Counted from the first letter of the stretch, positions 50,872-59,498 are shown. The stretch is DNA of 64,000 nucleotides from Roseovarius nubinhibens ISM (GCF_000152625.1 NZ_CH724156.1:876966-940965); one strand, 5' to 3'. Numbers and translations are program-made. The notes: generated by a model not told the origin, from the letters alone.

Positions 50872-52471
50872 GCAAAAGCTTCCAGTTGATCGCGTCGAGC
50901 AGCGCCTCAAAGGAGGCATCCACGATGTTCGGGCTGACGCCCACCGTGGACCAGCGCCGCCCCTGCCCATCCGCACTGTCGATGATGACCCGGGTCACGG
51001 CCTCGGTGCCGCCTTGGGTGATCCGCACCTTGAAATCGACGAGCCGCATGTCGTCAATGGCGCTCTGATAGCGCCCGAGATCCTTGGCCAGCGCCTTGGC
51101 CAGCGCGTTCACCGGTCCCCGGTCGCTGCCATGCTCATCCATGCTTTCGCTGACCGAGAGCGTCTTTTCGCCGTCGATCTTGACCACGACCACCGCCTCG
51201 GAGAGCGACACCATCTGATCATATTTGTTCTTGCGCCGCTCGACGGTGACCTTGTAGCGCTTGACCTCGAAAAACGCGGGCATCTGGCCAAGCTCGGCCC
51301 GGGCGAGCAGCTCGAAACTCGCCTGCGCGCTGTCATAGGTATAGCCGCGATCCTCGCGCGTCTTGACCTCTTCGAGAATGCGCGCGAGCGCCGGATCACC
51401 GGCCTCGACCTTCAGCCCCGCTTCGGCGAGACGGCGGCGCAGGTTCGACTGCCCCGCCTGGTTCGACATCGGCACGATGCGGGCATTGCCCACCGCCGCC
51501 GGGTCGATATGTTCATAGGTGCTCGGGTCCTTCAGGATCGCGCTGGCATGAAGCCCCGCCTTATGCGCAAAGGCCGAGGCCCCGACATAGGCCGCCTGTC
51601 GCCGCGGCACCCGGTTGAGAATATCGTCGAGCATCTGGCTCGCATGGGTCAGCCCTTCCAGCGCCTCCGCCGTCACCCCGGTCTCGAACCGGCTGGCATA
51701 GACCTCCTTGAGCATCAAGGTCGGGATGATCGACGTCAGATTGGCATTGCCACAGCGTTCGCCCAACCCGTTGAGCGTGCCCTGGATCTGCCGTGCCCCC
51801 GCCTCGATGGCCGCGAGACTGCCCGCCACCGCCTGCTCCGTGTCGTTATGGGTGTGAATGCCCAGACGCGCGCCGGGAATACCGGCCGCGATCACCGCGC
51901 GTGTGATGTCATGGATCTCGCCGGGCTGCGTCCCGCCATTGGTGTCGCAGAGCACGATCCAGCGCGCCCCCGCTCGATAGGCCGCGTTGAGACAGTCGAG
52001 CGCATAGGGCGCATTGGCCTTGTAGCCGTCAAAGAAATGCTCGGCATCGAACAGCGCCTCGCGCCCCTGCGCCACCAGATGCGCAATCGACCGCTCGATA
52101 TTCTCGACATTCTCGTCAAGGCTGATGCCAAGCGCCGTCTCGACATGGAAATCATGGGTCTTGCCCACCAGACAGACCGCCCGCGTCCCGGCATTGAGCA
52201 CCCCCGCCAACACTTCGTCATTCTCCGCCGACCGCCCCGCCCGCTTGGTCATGCCAAAGGCGGTCATGATGGCACGGGTCTCGGGCGCATCCTCGAAAAA
52301 CGCGCTGTCGGTCGGGTTCGCCCCGGGCCAGCCGCCCTCGATATAATCAACGCCAAGCTTGTCGAGCGTGCGCGCAATCGCCTGTTTCTCAAGCGTCGAG
52401 AACTGCACACCCTGCGTCTGCTGCCCATCGCGCAGCGTCGTGTCATAGAGGTAGATCCGTTCGCGGGTCAT
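50861..52471 (-). CDS. cimA: (R)-citramalate synthase
   Basis: A 536-residue enzyme from ATG 52471 (GGAGGGG upstream). The alpha-isopropylmalate synthase-type TIM barrel starts YLYDTTLRDGQQTQG with the R14-D15 pair, and the metal motif is HTHND. The N-terminal barrel is followed by a LeuA-type C-terminal regulatory domain (YKVTVERRKNKYDQMVSLSEAVVVV). It condenses pyruvate with acetyl-CoA to citramalate, the pyruvate route to 2-oxobutyrate and isoleucine. The CimA subtype is indicated by length and by GSDRGPVNALAKAL. The NDUFAF6-like gene follows with an 11-base overlap. Confidence 0.92.
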   Translation of the reverse strand: MTRERIYLYDTTLRDGQQTQGVQFSTLEKQAIARTLDKLGVDYIEGGWPGANPTDSAFFEDAPETRAIMTAFGMTKRAGRSAENDEVLAGVLNAGTRAVCLVGKTHDFHVETALGISLDENVENIERSIAHLVAQGREALFDAEHFFDGYKANAPYALDCLNAAYRAGARWIVLCDTNGGTQPGEIHDITRAVIAAGIPGARLGIHTHNDTEQAVAGSLAAIEAGARQIQGTLNGLGERCGNANLTSIIPTLMLKEVYASRFETGVTAEALEGLTHASQMLDDILNRVPRRQAAYVGASAFAHKAGLHASAILKDPSTYEHIDPAAVGNARIVPMSNQAGQSNLRRRLAEAGLKVEAGDPALARILEEVKTREDRGYTYDSAQASFELLARAELGQMPAFFEVKRYKVTVERRKNKYDQMVSLSEAVVVVKIDGEKTLSVSESMDEHGSDRGPVNALAKALAKDLGRYQSAIDDMRLVDFKVRITQGGTEAVTRVIIDSADGQGRRWSTVGVSPNIVDASFEALLDAINWKLLRDG

Positions 52472-52536
52472 GCCATCCCCTCCGCGCGCCAAGCGGTCGT
52501 GACGCCCGCGTCACGGCCAGCCCCCGACCGCCCCCC

Positions 52537-52561
52537 CGGGCGGGGGTTTCTCCCCCACCCG
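52537..52561 (-). terminator. Hairpin between cysS and cimA
   Basis: A ten-position stem (nine pairs and one C-A mismatch) joins 52537-52546 and 52552-52561 around a TTTCT loop (read on the plus strand). It lies 32 bases after the cysS stop and about 65 bases before cimA. Likely a terminator for cysS; no T-tract is visible. Confidence 0.5.
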
Positions 52562-52592
52562 CGGCCGGGGACAGCCCTTACCATAGCGCGGC

Positions 52593-53975
52593 TCATGACA
52601 GGCCCTCCAGCCGGCTCGGATCGAAATTCGGCCCCGGCACAAGCTCGACACCTTCTTTGCTCATCCGCACCTCGACCCCGGCCTCTAGCAACGCCGATTT
52701 GAGCCGGTCCACTTCAGAGAAATCCTTGCTCACCATCGCCGCCGCGCGGACCTGACCCAAGCGCTCGGCCAAGGGCGCGAGCCCATCGTAATGCTCCTCG
52801 CCAAACCACCCTGACTCCAACGTCGAAAGGTCGAACCCGAGAAACAACAACGAAGCCTTTAGTACATCAGCCTTCTTTTCTTTGGCCAACGTGTGAAGTC
52901 GGGTCAGCGCTTTATGCGTATTCAGATCATCAGCAAGGGCGAGAACCACTTCGTCATCAGGTTCGCCCGGCTCTACTCCAACAATCAGCCCCAGGAAGTG
53001 GTCGAGTGTATTCTTTGCATTCCGTGCCTTCTCCGCCGTCCAATCCATCGGCTTGCGGTAATGCGTGCTCAGGAACACAAACCGGATCACCTCGCCCGGA
53101 ATCCCCTGATCGAGCAGATCGCGCACCGTGAAGAAATTGCCGAGGCTCTTGGACATCTTCTTGCCCTCGACCTGCAGCATCTCGTTATGCATCCAGACCT
53201 GTGCGAACTCCCCCTCGGGATGGGCACAGCAGCTCTGCGCGATCTCATTCTCATGATGCGGGAACATCAGATCATTGCCGCCGCCATGAATATCGAAACT
53301 CGGCCCGAGGATTTCATAGCTCATCGCGGAACATTCAATATGCCACCCGGGCCGCCCATAGCCCCAAGGGCTCTCCCAACCCGGCTGGGTCGCATCCGAC
53401 GGCTTCCACAGGACGAAATCCATCGGGTCTTCCTTGAACGGTGCCACCTCGACCCGCGCGCCCGCGATCATGTCATCGACCGACCGCCCCGACAGCCCGC
53501 CATAGGCTTTGTAGGACCGCACCCGGAACAACACATGCCCCTCGGCAGCATAGGCGTGATCCCCTTCGATCAGCCCCTCGATCATCGCGATCATCTGCGG
53601 AATATAGGCCGTGGCACGCGGCATGTGATCCGGCTCAAGCGCGCCGAGCGCCGCCATATCGTCGAGAAACCATTGCGTCGTCTCGGCGGTGATCTCTTCA
53701 ATTCGGCGATCCGAGGCCAGTGCCCGCGCGTTGATCTTGTCATCCACATCGGTGAAATTGCGCGCGTAGGTGACCTTGCCCCAGCCATTCGTTTTGGCGA
53801 CATGCCGCAACAGCCGATAGAGCATATCGAACACCACCACTGGCCGTGCATTGCCAAGATGCGCCCGGTCATAGACCGTCGGCCCACAGACATACATGCG
53901 CACATTCTGCGGATCGAGCGGCGTGAACACCTCTTTGGTCCGGCTCCGGCTGTTATGCAGTTTGATCTCGGTCAT
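52593..53975 (-). CDS. cysS: Cysteinyl-tRNA synthetase
   Basis: A 460-residue class I synthetase from ATG 53975 (GAGGA upstream). M-Y-V-C30-G-P-T-V-Y-D-R-A-H39-L-G-N holds the zinc cysteine and HIGH-equivalent; [10 protein letters not shown] is the KMSKS loop, and [12 protein letters not shown] and [19 protein letters not shown] contribute further zinc/adenylate residues. It charges tRNA-Cys. The mRNA region just upstream contains a 13-codon ORF with four Cys codons and a stem (54001-54052). The segment 52800-52990 is noticeably lower in GC than the rest of the gene. Confidence 0.96.
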   Translation of the reverse strand: MTEIKLHNSRSRTKEVFTPLDPQNVRMYVCGPTVYDRAHLGNARPVVVFDMLYRLLRHVAKTNGWGKVTYARNFTDVDDKINARALASDRRIEEITAETTQWFLDDMAALGALEPDHMPRATAYIPQMIAMIEGLIEGDHAYAAEGHVLFRVRSYKAYGGLSGRSVDDMIAGARVEVAPFKEDPMDFVLWKPSDATQPGWESPWGYGRPGWHIECSAMSYEILGPSFDIHGGGNDLMFPHHENEIAQSCCAHPEGEFAQVWMHNEMLQVEGKKMSKSLGNFFTVRDLLDQGIPGEVIRFVFLSTHYRKPMDWTAEKARNAKNTLDHFLGLIVGVEPGEPDDEVVLALADDLNTHKALTRLHTLAKEKKADVLKASLLFLGFDLSTLESGWFGEEHYDGLAPLAERLGQVRAAAMVSKDFSEVDRLKSALLEAGVEVRMSKEGVELVPGPNFDPSRLEGLS

Positions 53976-54000
53976 GTTATCCTCGCGCACGGGGGCTCCG

Positions 54001-54052
54001 CGGCGGGCTTAGCAACTTCATCACATGTTGGAAATAGAAGACCGGCCCGCCG
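54001..54052 (-). promoter_or_regulatory. Leader stem between Cys-rich ORF and cysS
   Basis: In the cysS leader RNA (minus strand) CGGCGGGC (54052-54045) can pair perfectly with GCCCGCCG (54008-54001), an 8-bp stem around a 36-base loop. The 5' arm begins 8 bases after the stop of the Cys-rich ORF, within reach of a ribosome stalled on its last Cys codons. The 3' arm ends 25 bases before the cysS ATG. Confidence 0.5.
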
Positions 54053-54059
54053 AAATGTC

Positions 54060-54101
54060 TCAGCAGGTAATGCAGCAAATGATGATGCAGCTCTTGGTCA
54101 T
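54060..54101 (-). CDS. Cys-rich leader peptide upstream of cysS (MTKSCIIICCITC)
   Basis: A 13-codon ORF, ATG 54101 to TGA, encodes M-T-K-S-C-I-I-I-C-C-I-T-C: four TGC cysteine codons and four isoleucines. It lies 84 bases before the cysS ATG on the same strand, directly followed by sequence able to form a stem with a region near the cysS start. Cys codons are rare, so four in thirteen directly before the gene for cysteinyl-tRNA synthetase fits a leader peptide sensing charged tRNA-Cys. The ribosome site is weak (GGTC), which is a caution. I do not recall a described leader of this type in Rhodobacteraceae. Confidence 0.6.
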   Translation of the reverse strand: MTKSCIIICCITC

Positions 54102-54147
54102 GGCGCGACCATAGGCCGGGAGGCACATGAGGGTCAAGCGATTGGCG

Positions 54148-54465
54148 CTAGCGGCACCCCGTCACCAAGACCAACGGCAGGAGGATCCAGACCGTGCTGC
54201 CCGCCGCCGCCAGCGACAGCAGGAAGCTCACCCGCCGCAATGTCCGATCCTCCGCGCGCCAGCGCTTTGACTGCAACGCGACCGCGAGGATCAGCTGCGC
54301 CCCGATCAGCAGCAGCCCGACCCCGATCAGAACCGGCCTTTGCCAGAGCACCGCACTCCCCTCGACCCAGCGGCTCGAACAAAACAGCCCATGCAGGGCG
54401 TAAAGCCCGCTGAACCCGGCAAGCCAGAGCGTCAAGGGCAGCGACAGGCTCAGAACCGCTCTCAT
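54148..54465 (-). CDS. Small inner-membrane protein of oxidase cluster
   Basis: A 105-residue protein from ATG 54465 with three hydrophobic segments (residues ~5-25, 43-63, 80-100). SLPLTLWLAGFSGLYALHGLFCS opens the sequence. It follows the fused oxidase subunit gene by 10 bases and ends the minus-strand oxidase cluster. No family is recognised; a small accessory subunit or assembly factor is plausible from position. Confidence 0.65.
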   Translation of the reverse strand: MRAVLSLSLPLTLWLAGFSGLYALHGLFCSSRWVEGSAVLWQRPVLIGVGLLLIGAQLILAVALQSKRWRAEDRTLRRVSFLLSLAAAGSTVWILLPLVLVTGCR

Positions 54466-54475
54466 GATACCCCCC

Positions 54476-56932
54476 TCATGACAGCGCCCCCGGCAAAACC
54501 GCCGCCCCATAGGCGAGCACGGCCGTGATCCCGCCATAATCGGTCCAGAGCCGCGCAATCCGCGCCGGGCCCTGCCATGTCTCGGCCCCGTGGCCTGCAA
54601 TCCCCCGCGCCACGATCACCCCGTTCATCAGCGCGGCAATCCCCTGATGCAGGATGCCATAGCCAACCAGAACCCAGACCGTCGCGTCATAGGCATGTAC
54701 CGTCGGGTCCGGCACCAGCCAGAGCACCCTCGCCCCGACCGCCGCAATCGCCAGAGTGCCCAGAACCGCTAGCGCATGGCCTGCGCCCGCGCCGCCCCGC
54801 GTGCCCAAGAGCGCCAGCACCACACCCAGAGCCAAGAGCGCCCAACCGACAAGGCTCAACTCGGCATAGGCCGGCGGCGGCCAGTTCGGCGCAATGGTCC
54901 AGTAGAAACTATAGCCAAAGAGCAGCGAGCCAAAGAACGTCCCATTGGCCAAGAGCAAGAAGAGCGACCCCCACCAGCCCGGCGGATCGGCCACCTCGGC
55001 CGCCGTGACGAGCGACAGCCCCCGCCCCACCGGCACCGCCCCTTCCCCGCGCCGGGGCAACAGCCCCCAGACCCAGTAAAGCGCCATCGCCACCACGCCG
55101 ATCAGCGCGAGAGGCACCAGCCAATAGGCCTTGGTCAGCAAGCCGAGGAAAAACAGCCCCGTCACCGCCGACATCGCCATGGGAAACCCCGTGTTGGCCG
55201 GAAACACCACCACATAGCGCGGCGCGCCGGTCGTCACCTCCACCGTCAGCGTCTCGCGCCGATCCCGCGCCCAATCGCCGAGATAGCCTTCGCCCCGCGC
55301 GATCTTGGCCGGCAGGTCCGGATCGGCCCAAAGGGGATCGCGGGCGCTCACCTCCGGCAGGCTCGCGAAATTATAGGCGGCGGGCGGTGTCGGCATCGCC
55401 CAGTCGAGCGTGCTGCCCCCCCAAGGATCGCGCGACCCGCGCACCGAGGCCAGCACCGAGACGATCACATCGATCGCAATGAGGGCAAAGCCGATGGCCA
55501 TGACGAAACTGCTCACGGACGCGATGAGGTTGATCGCCTCCCAGCCTTGGCCGGGCTCGAAACTGTCGATCCGGCGGCGCATCCCCAGAAGACCTGCCCA
55601 ATGCAAGAGAAGAAACGTCCCGTGAAACCCGATCACGACGAGCCAGAACGCCGTCGGCCCGAGGTTGAAATAGGTCTTGCGCCCGGTGAAATGCGGCAAC
55701 CAATAATAGAGCGCCGCCAGCATCGGAAAGACAAACCCGCCGATCAGCACGTAATGCAGATGTGCCACGATGAAATAGGTGTCATGCACCTGCCAGTCGA
55801 AGGGCACGATGGCCACCATCACCCCGGTCAGCCCGCCAATCACGAAGGTCGCGAAAAACGCCAGCAGCCAGAGCATCGGCAGATGCAGCCGCGGCGCGCC
55901 TTTCGCCAGCGTGCCGATCCAGATGAAAAGCTGCACCGCCGTCGGCACCGCCACCAGCGTCGAGGCGGCCGAGAAAAACGCCAGCCCCAGATGCGGAATG
56001 CCGGTGGTGAACATGTGATGCACCCAGAGCCCAAAGCTCAGCACCCCAAGCGCCACCGCCGCCGCCACGATCCAGCCATAGCCAAGCAGCCCGGTCCGCG
56101 CCATCACCGGCAGGATCGTCGAAATCGCCCCCGCCGCCGGCAAAAAGATGATGTAGACCTCCGGATGCCCGAAGAGCCAGAAAAGATGCTGCCACAACAG
56201 CGCATCGCCCCCCGCCGCCGCCTGAAAGAACGGCATGTCAAAGGCCCGCTCCAGCTCGAGCAGGATCGACCCAAGGATCAGCGGCGGAAACCCGGTGAGG
56301 ATCATCACCGCCGTCACCAGCGCATACCACGCGAAAATCGGCATCTTTGACAGCGACATGCCCGGCGCTCGATAGCGCAGCACCGTCACGGTGATCTCGA
56401 CCGCTGCGGCAATCGCCGAAATCTCGACAAAGGTGATCCCGATGAGCCAGAAATCCGAATTGATCCCCGGCGCGCCCAGCGTTGACGACAGCGGCGGGTA
56501 CATGAACCAGCCGCTGTCCGGCGCGATGCCCCACAGAAGCGAAAAGATCATCATCGACCCGCCGAAGACATAGCACCAGAACCCGTAGGCGGTGAGCCTC
56601 GGAAAGGCGAGATCGCGCGAGCCGAGCAGCTTGGGCAAGAGATAGACCGCGAAGCCTTCGAACACCGGGATCGCGAACAGGAACATCATGATGGTCCCGT
56701 GCATCGTGAACACCTGGTTGTAATGCTCCGGCCCGAGGAAGGCAGATCGCGGCGTGGCGAGCTGCGCCCGGATCAGCATCGCCAGAACCCCGCCCACCAC
56801 AAAGAAAAACACCGCCACCGTCAGGAACATCCGCCCCAGATCGGTGTGGTTGACCGTGGTGAACCAGCCCTTCCAGCCCGGATCGGACGCCCAGATCCGG
56901 CTCAGGGCGCGATGTCGCTTGAGGCTGCTCAT
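54476..56932 (-). CDS. Haem-copper oxidase subunit I fused to subunit III
   Basis: An 818-residue membrane protein from ATG 56932, which overlaps the subunit II stop (ATGA). Residues ~1-530 are a subunit I with all metal ligands in place: TMHGTIMMF (low-spin haem), HPEVYIIF (CuB and cross-linked Tyr), the HH pair in WVHHMFTTGIP and HLHY (both haems). Residues ~560-818, with about seven hydrophobic segments (WWGSLFLLLANGTFFGSLLFGYSFYW), are subunit III-like. Fusion of I and III is known in caa3-type and related oxidases. It reduces oxygen to water and pumps protons in the inner membrane. The electron donor is judged from subunit II. Confidence 0.92.
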   Translation of the reverse strand: MSSLKRHRALSRIWASDPGWKGWFTTVNHTDLGRMFLTVAVFFFVVGGVLAMLIRAQLATPRSAFLGPEHYNQVFTMHGTIMMFLFAIPVFEGFAVYLLPKLLGSRDLAFPRLTAYGFWCYVFGGSMMIFSLLWGIAPDSGWFMYPPLSSTLGAPGINSDFWLIGITFVEISAIAAAVEITVTVLRYRAPGMSLSKMPIFAWYALVTAVMILTGFPPLILGSILLELERAFDMPFFQAAAGGDALLWQHLFWLFGHPEVYIIFLPAAGAISTILPVMARTGLLGYGWIVAAAVALGVLSFGLWVHHMFTTGIPHLGLAFFSAASTLVAVPTAVQLFIWIGTLAKGAPRLHLPMLWLLAFFATFVIGGLTGVMVAIVPFDWQVHDTYFIVAHLHYVLIGGFVFPMLAALYYWLPHFTGRKTYFNLGPTAFWLVVIGFHGTFLLLHWAGLLGMRRRIDSFEPGQGWEAINLIASVSSFVMAIGFALIAIDVIVSVLASVRGSRDPWGGSTLDWAMPTPPAAYNFASLPEVSARDPLWADPDLPAKIARGEGYLGDWARDRRETLTVEVTTGAPRYVVVFPANTGFPMAMSAVTGLFFLGLLTKAYWLVPLALIGVVAMALYWVWGLLPRRGEGAVPVGRGLSLVTAAEVADPPGWWGSLFLLLANGTFFGSLLFGYSFYWTIAPNWPPPAYAELSLVGWALLALGVVLALLGTRGGAGAGHALAVLGTLAIAAVGARVLWLVPDPTVHAYDATVWVLVGYGILHQGIAALMNGVIVARGIAGHGAETWQGPARIARLWTDYGGITAVLAYGAAVLPGALS

Positions 56933-57624
56933 GGTGTCTCTCCCCGCAAAAACGCCTGCCACGCCGCCTCCTCATGGGCCACCACCTCGAACCGATGCGC
57001 GCGATAGCCGCGCCCGTTGAACTCGGCCCCAAGCCCGGCAAACCGCCCCGGCTCATAGGCCTCGATCCGCAGGGTATTCACATGCCCCGGCACCGCATCG
57101 AGCTTGCCCGCCAGACGCGGCACCCAAAAGCTATGGATCACATCGACCGAGGTGATCGCCACATCGACGGGCCGCCCCGCCGGGATATGCAGCAGATTCT
57201 CGGTCTCGCGCTCCGGCGCATCCTCATAGCTGAACCGCCACGCCCATTGCCGCCCTTCTGCCGCGACCCGCACCACCTCCGGCGCGGCCCGGGGCAAGAG
57301 CCGCTCGCCGATCACCAGCCCATAGGCCAGAAGCGCCAGCAGCACGACCACCGGAAAAACGAAGCCAAGCCCGATCACAAAGCCCCGCTCGTTCACCGCC
57401 CCCGGCGGCCGCCGCCAGCCCCAGGCAATCAACCCCGCCACAAACCCAAAGATGAGCGTTGCCCCAATCAGCAACACCCGCCACAATGAGGCGATGGCCG
57501 AGGCCGCCGGCCCCGCCGGATGAACGACCGACAGGGTTTCTTCGCAACCTTGCAGCGCCAAGAGCGTTAGACCGACAGACCCATAGCGAAAAAGGCCCCG
57601 CCCATGTCTGACACCAGCCCCCAC
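56929..57624 (-). CDS. Haem-copper oxidase subunit II lacking CuA ligands (quinol-oxidase type)
   Basis: About 231 residues with the start at GTG 57624; no in-frame ATG is near. This start yields a lipoprotein-like signal (RHGRGLFRYGSVGLTLLALQG-C27). Two membrane segments follow. The cupredoxin domain has TSVDVIHSFWVPRLAGKLDAVPGHVN, but where CuA proteins have G-x-C-S-E-x-C-G-x2-H this one reads GLGAEFNGRGYRAHRF. Both cysteines are therefore absent, as in E. coli CyoA (SASYSG). The oxidase should take electrons from quinol rather than cytochrome c. The 5' end overlaps the divergent DUF2231 gene by 21 bases. Confidence 0.82.
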   Translation of the reverse strand: MGAGVRHGRGLFRYGSVGLTLLALQGCEETLSVVHPAGPAASAIASLWRVLLIGATLIFGFVAGLIAWGWRRPPGAVNERGFVIGLGFVFPVVVLLALLAYGLVIGERLLPRAAPEVVRVAAEGRQWAWRFSYEDAPERETENLLHIPAGRPVDVAITSVDVIHSFWVPRLAGKLDAVPGHVNTLRIEAYEPGRFAGLGAEFNGRGYRAHRFEVVAHEEAAWQAFLRGETP

Positions 57625-58146
57625 AAACCCGCGCCGCACAGCCGCAAGGCGCCCCCGCCCGAACCGCTCGTCGATCCGATCGCCGATCACCCGAGCTATG
57701 ACGAGACGGAAACTTTCGTCGGCATCTGGGGCCACCCGATCCACGCGATGAGCGTCGCCTTCCCCGTGGCGCTGACCTTCTGCACCTTCGGGGCCGACGC
57801 GCTCTATTGGCTGTCGGGCGATCTCTTCTGGGCACGCGCCGCGGTCTGGGCGGCGGGCACGGCCTTTCTCTTTGGTCTGCTGGCCGGGCTCACCGGCACG
57901 GCAGAGCTGCTGCTCGTCCCCGGCATCCGCATCCGCGCCCCGGCCTGGACCCATTTCGTCATCGCCGTGATGCTGCTGTCGCTGCTCGGCGCCAATTGGG
58001 GCTATCGCCTGCAAGGGTTCGAAGAGGCGATCCTGCCCTATGGCATCCTCTTGTCGGGCTTTAACGTGCTCGTGGTGATGGTGACGGGATGGCATGGCGG
58101 CAAACTCGTTTTCGACTATCGTCTGGGAACGTCAAAGGGCAATTGA
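57604..58146 (+). CDS. DUF2231 membrane protein embedded antisense in oxidase cluster
   Basis: A 180-residue protein with about four hydrophobic segments. A proline-rich N-terminal cytoplasmic tail precedes GIWGHPIHAMSVAFPVALTF, and the C-terminal GWHGGKLVFDYRLG is typical of the DUF2231 family. Histidines in the first and last segments could hold a haem or metal, which is inference. It is the only plus-strand gene in this region: its 5' end overlaps the subunit II gene by 21 bases and its 3' end overlaps the CopD-like gene by 31 bases. A ribosome site AAGG lies 9 bases before the ATG. Biochemical function unknown. Confidence 0.8.
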   Translation: MSDTSPHKPAPHSRKAPPPEPLVDPIADHPSYDETETFVGIWGHPIHAMSVAFPVALTFCTFGADALYWLSGDLFWARAAVWAAGTAFLFGLLAGLTGTAELLLVPGIRIRAPAWTHFVIAVMLLSLLGANWGYRLQGFEEAILPYGILLSGFNVLVVMVTGWHGGKLVFDYRLGTSKGN

Positions 58147-58625
58147 ACGCCCCTCGGCTCGCTGAGCCATCCGGGCATCGGGATCTCGTTGAGCTCGGGC
58201 TTGGTCAGCACCAGCGCCAGCAAGCCGAGGACAAGCCCCACCAAGATCACCAGCGGCCAGCCCGGGTGCGGCACCTCCTCGGGGCCCGCCCGCTCGGCCA
58301 CATGGACGAGCACATAGCCAAGCCAGACGTGAAAGCTCACCAAGAGCGCCACGCCCACCAGCTTGACGAAAAGCCAGAGCTCAAACACCTCGCGCAGGAA
58401 AATAAGCGCCGTACCCGAGGCGATGGCCAGAACGGCGGCAGGGGTCAGAAACATCGTATAGGTGAAATGGGTCGCCCGGCGCACCCGCGCATACTCCTCT
58501 TGGCCAATCGCCGCATCATGCCGCGCCAGCATCACCGGCAGCGCAAAAAGCCCCGCGCACCACAGCAAGAGCATCCCGATATGCAGGGCCTTCACATGCG
58601 GGATCAGCGCCACGAGATCCATCAT
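58116..58625 (-). CDS. CopD-like/DUF2269-type four-helix membrane protein
   Basis: A 169-residue inner-membrane protein from ATG 58625 (GGAGGGGAGG upstream). It has four hydrophobic segments and histidines near the membrane ends (IPHVKALHIGMLLLWCAGL, RRATHFTYTMFLTPAAV, LLVSFHVWLGYVL). This pattern resembles the CopD/DUF2269 branch, possible haem- or copper-binding four-helix bundles. Its start overlaps the CtaG stop by four bases. In this cluster it may help metal delivery to the oxidase. Its 3' end overlaps the embedded DUF2231 gene. Confidence 0.75.
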   Translation of the reverse strand: MMDLVALIPHVKALHIGMLLLWCAGLFALPVMLARHDAAIGQEEYARVRRATHFTYTMFLTPAAVLAIASGTALIFLREVFELWLFVKLVGVALLVSFHVWLGYVLVHVAERAGPEEVPHPGWPLVILVGLVLGLLALVLTKPELNEIPMPGWLSEPRGVQLPFDVPRR

Positions 58626-59368
58626 CCGGCCTCCCCTCCCGCAGTCTCTCCTCCCGCCGTCTCTGCTCCCCCAGCGCGCCCCCAGCTTTGCCGCGCGAGA
58701 TGGCCGATGATCACCAGATAGGGCAGCATCGCCGGCACCCACATGATCAACCCGCCAAGCTGCTGATCGCCCAGCGGCGTCAGCCCCCAGCTCAGCGGCG
58801 CGACGACATGGGCGGCATAGAGGGCCTGGGGCGCAAAGGTGAGCAACGCCCCCAAGAGCCCCATCTGGATGAGCCCCGCCAAGGCCCAGAGCAGCGCCTG
58901 AAACCCCGGCTCTTGGCCGAGCACCGCGCGCCAGAACCCGATGGCAGTCCCCAAGAGCGTGACCTGCATGACCCAATAGACCGCCATATCGCGCAGTGCG
59001 AAATCATAGGCCGCCGGCACATGCCAGAGCCACAAGGCGGCGGTCGACAGCAGGAACCAGACCGCCGCCGATCCCCGGCCCGCGCGCCCCGGCAGGGCCA
59101 CGGCCAGCAAGGGTGCCGCCACCAGCACCAGAAGCAAATGATGCACCACCCGCGCCGAGAACAGCGCCACCGACAGCGCACAGAGCGGCGACACAAAGGC
59201 GAGCGTCAGCACCGCCACCGCCGCCACCCCCCGCGCATCGCGCCGCATTAGGATCAAGAGCGCCGTCAGCGCGAAAAGCAGAAAGGGATCGAAATTCCAC
59301 GCGTCAAGCGCGGTCTCCGGCACCGGGGCCGCCCCGCAATAACTGCCCGCGATGAGTTCGAACGCCAT
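58622..59368 (-). CDS. ctaG: Cytochrome c oxidase assembly protein CtaG (caa3_CtaG family)
   Basis: A 248-residue membrane protein with about seven hydrophobic segments. Conserved features of the caa3_CtaG family include WNFDPFLLFALTALL, FSARVVHHLLLVLVAAPLLA, LWLWHVPAAYDFAL, QQLGGLIMWVP and MLPYLVIIGHLAR. It is unrelated in sequence to Cox11-type CtaG and is used in CuB insertion for caa3- and ba3-like oxidases. The C-terminal tail carries a short repeat (AETAGGETAGGEAG). First gene of the minus-strand oxidase cluster; it overlaps the next gene by ATGA. Confidence 0.85.
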   Translation of the reverse strand: MAFELIAGSYCGAAPVPETALDAWNFDPFLLFALTALLILMRRDARGVAAVAVLTLAFVSPLCALSVALFSARVVHHLLLVLVAAPLLAVALPGRAGRGSAAVWFLLSTAALWLWHVPAAYDFALRDMAVYWVMQVTLLGTAIGFWRAVLGQEPGFQALLWALAGLIQMGLLGALLTFAPQALYAAHVVAPLSWGLTPLGDQQLGGLIMWVPAMLPYLVIIGHLARQSWGRAGGAETAGGETAGGEAG

Positions 59369-59498
59369 CCCGCTCTCGCCTCCAGATCACCGGGCCGCCC
59401 CCTCCCGCCCCTGCGGCAAAGTCGCGGCCTCTTTGGGAAAACTGTGGCGATTGCGGCTTTCGTCAACTCCGGCGATCACGGCACGCAAGACAGGACAA

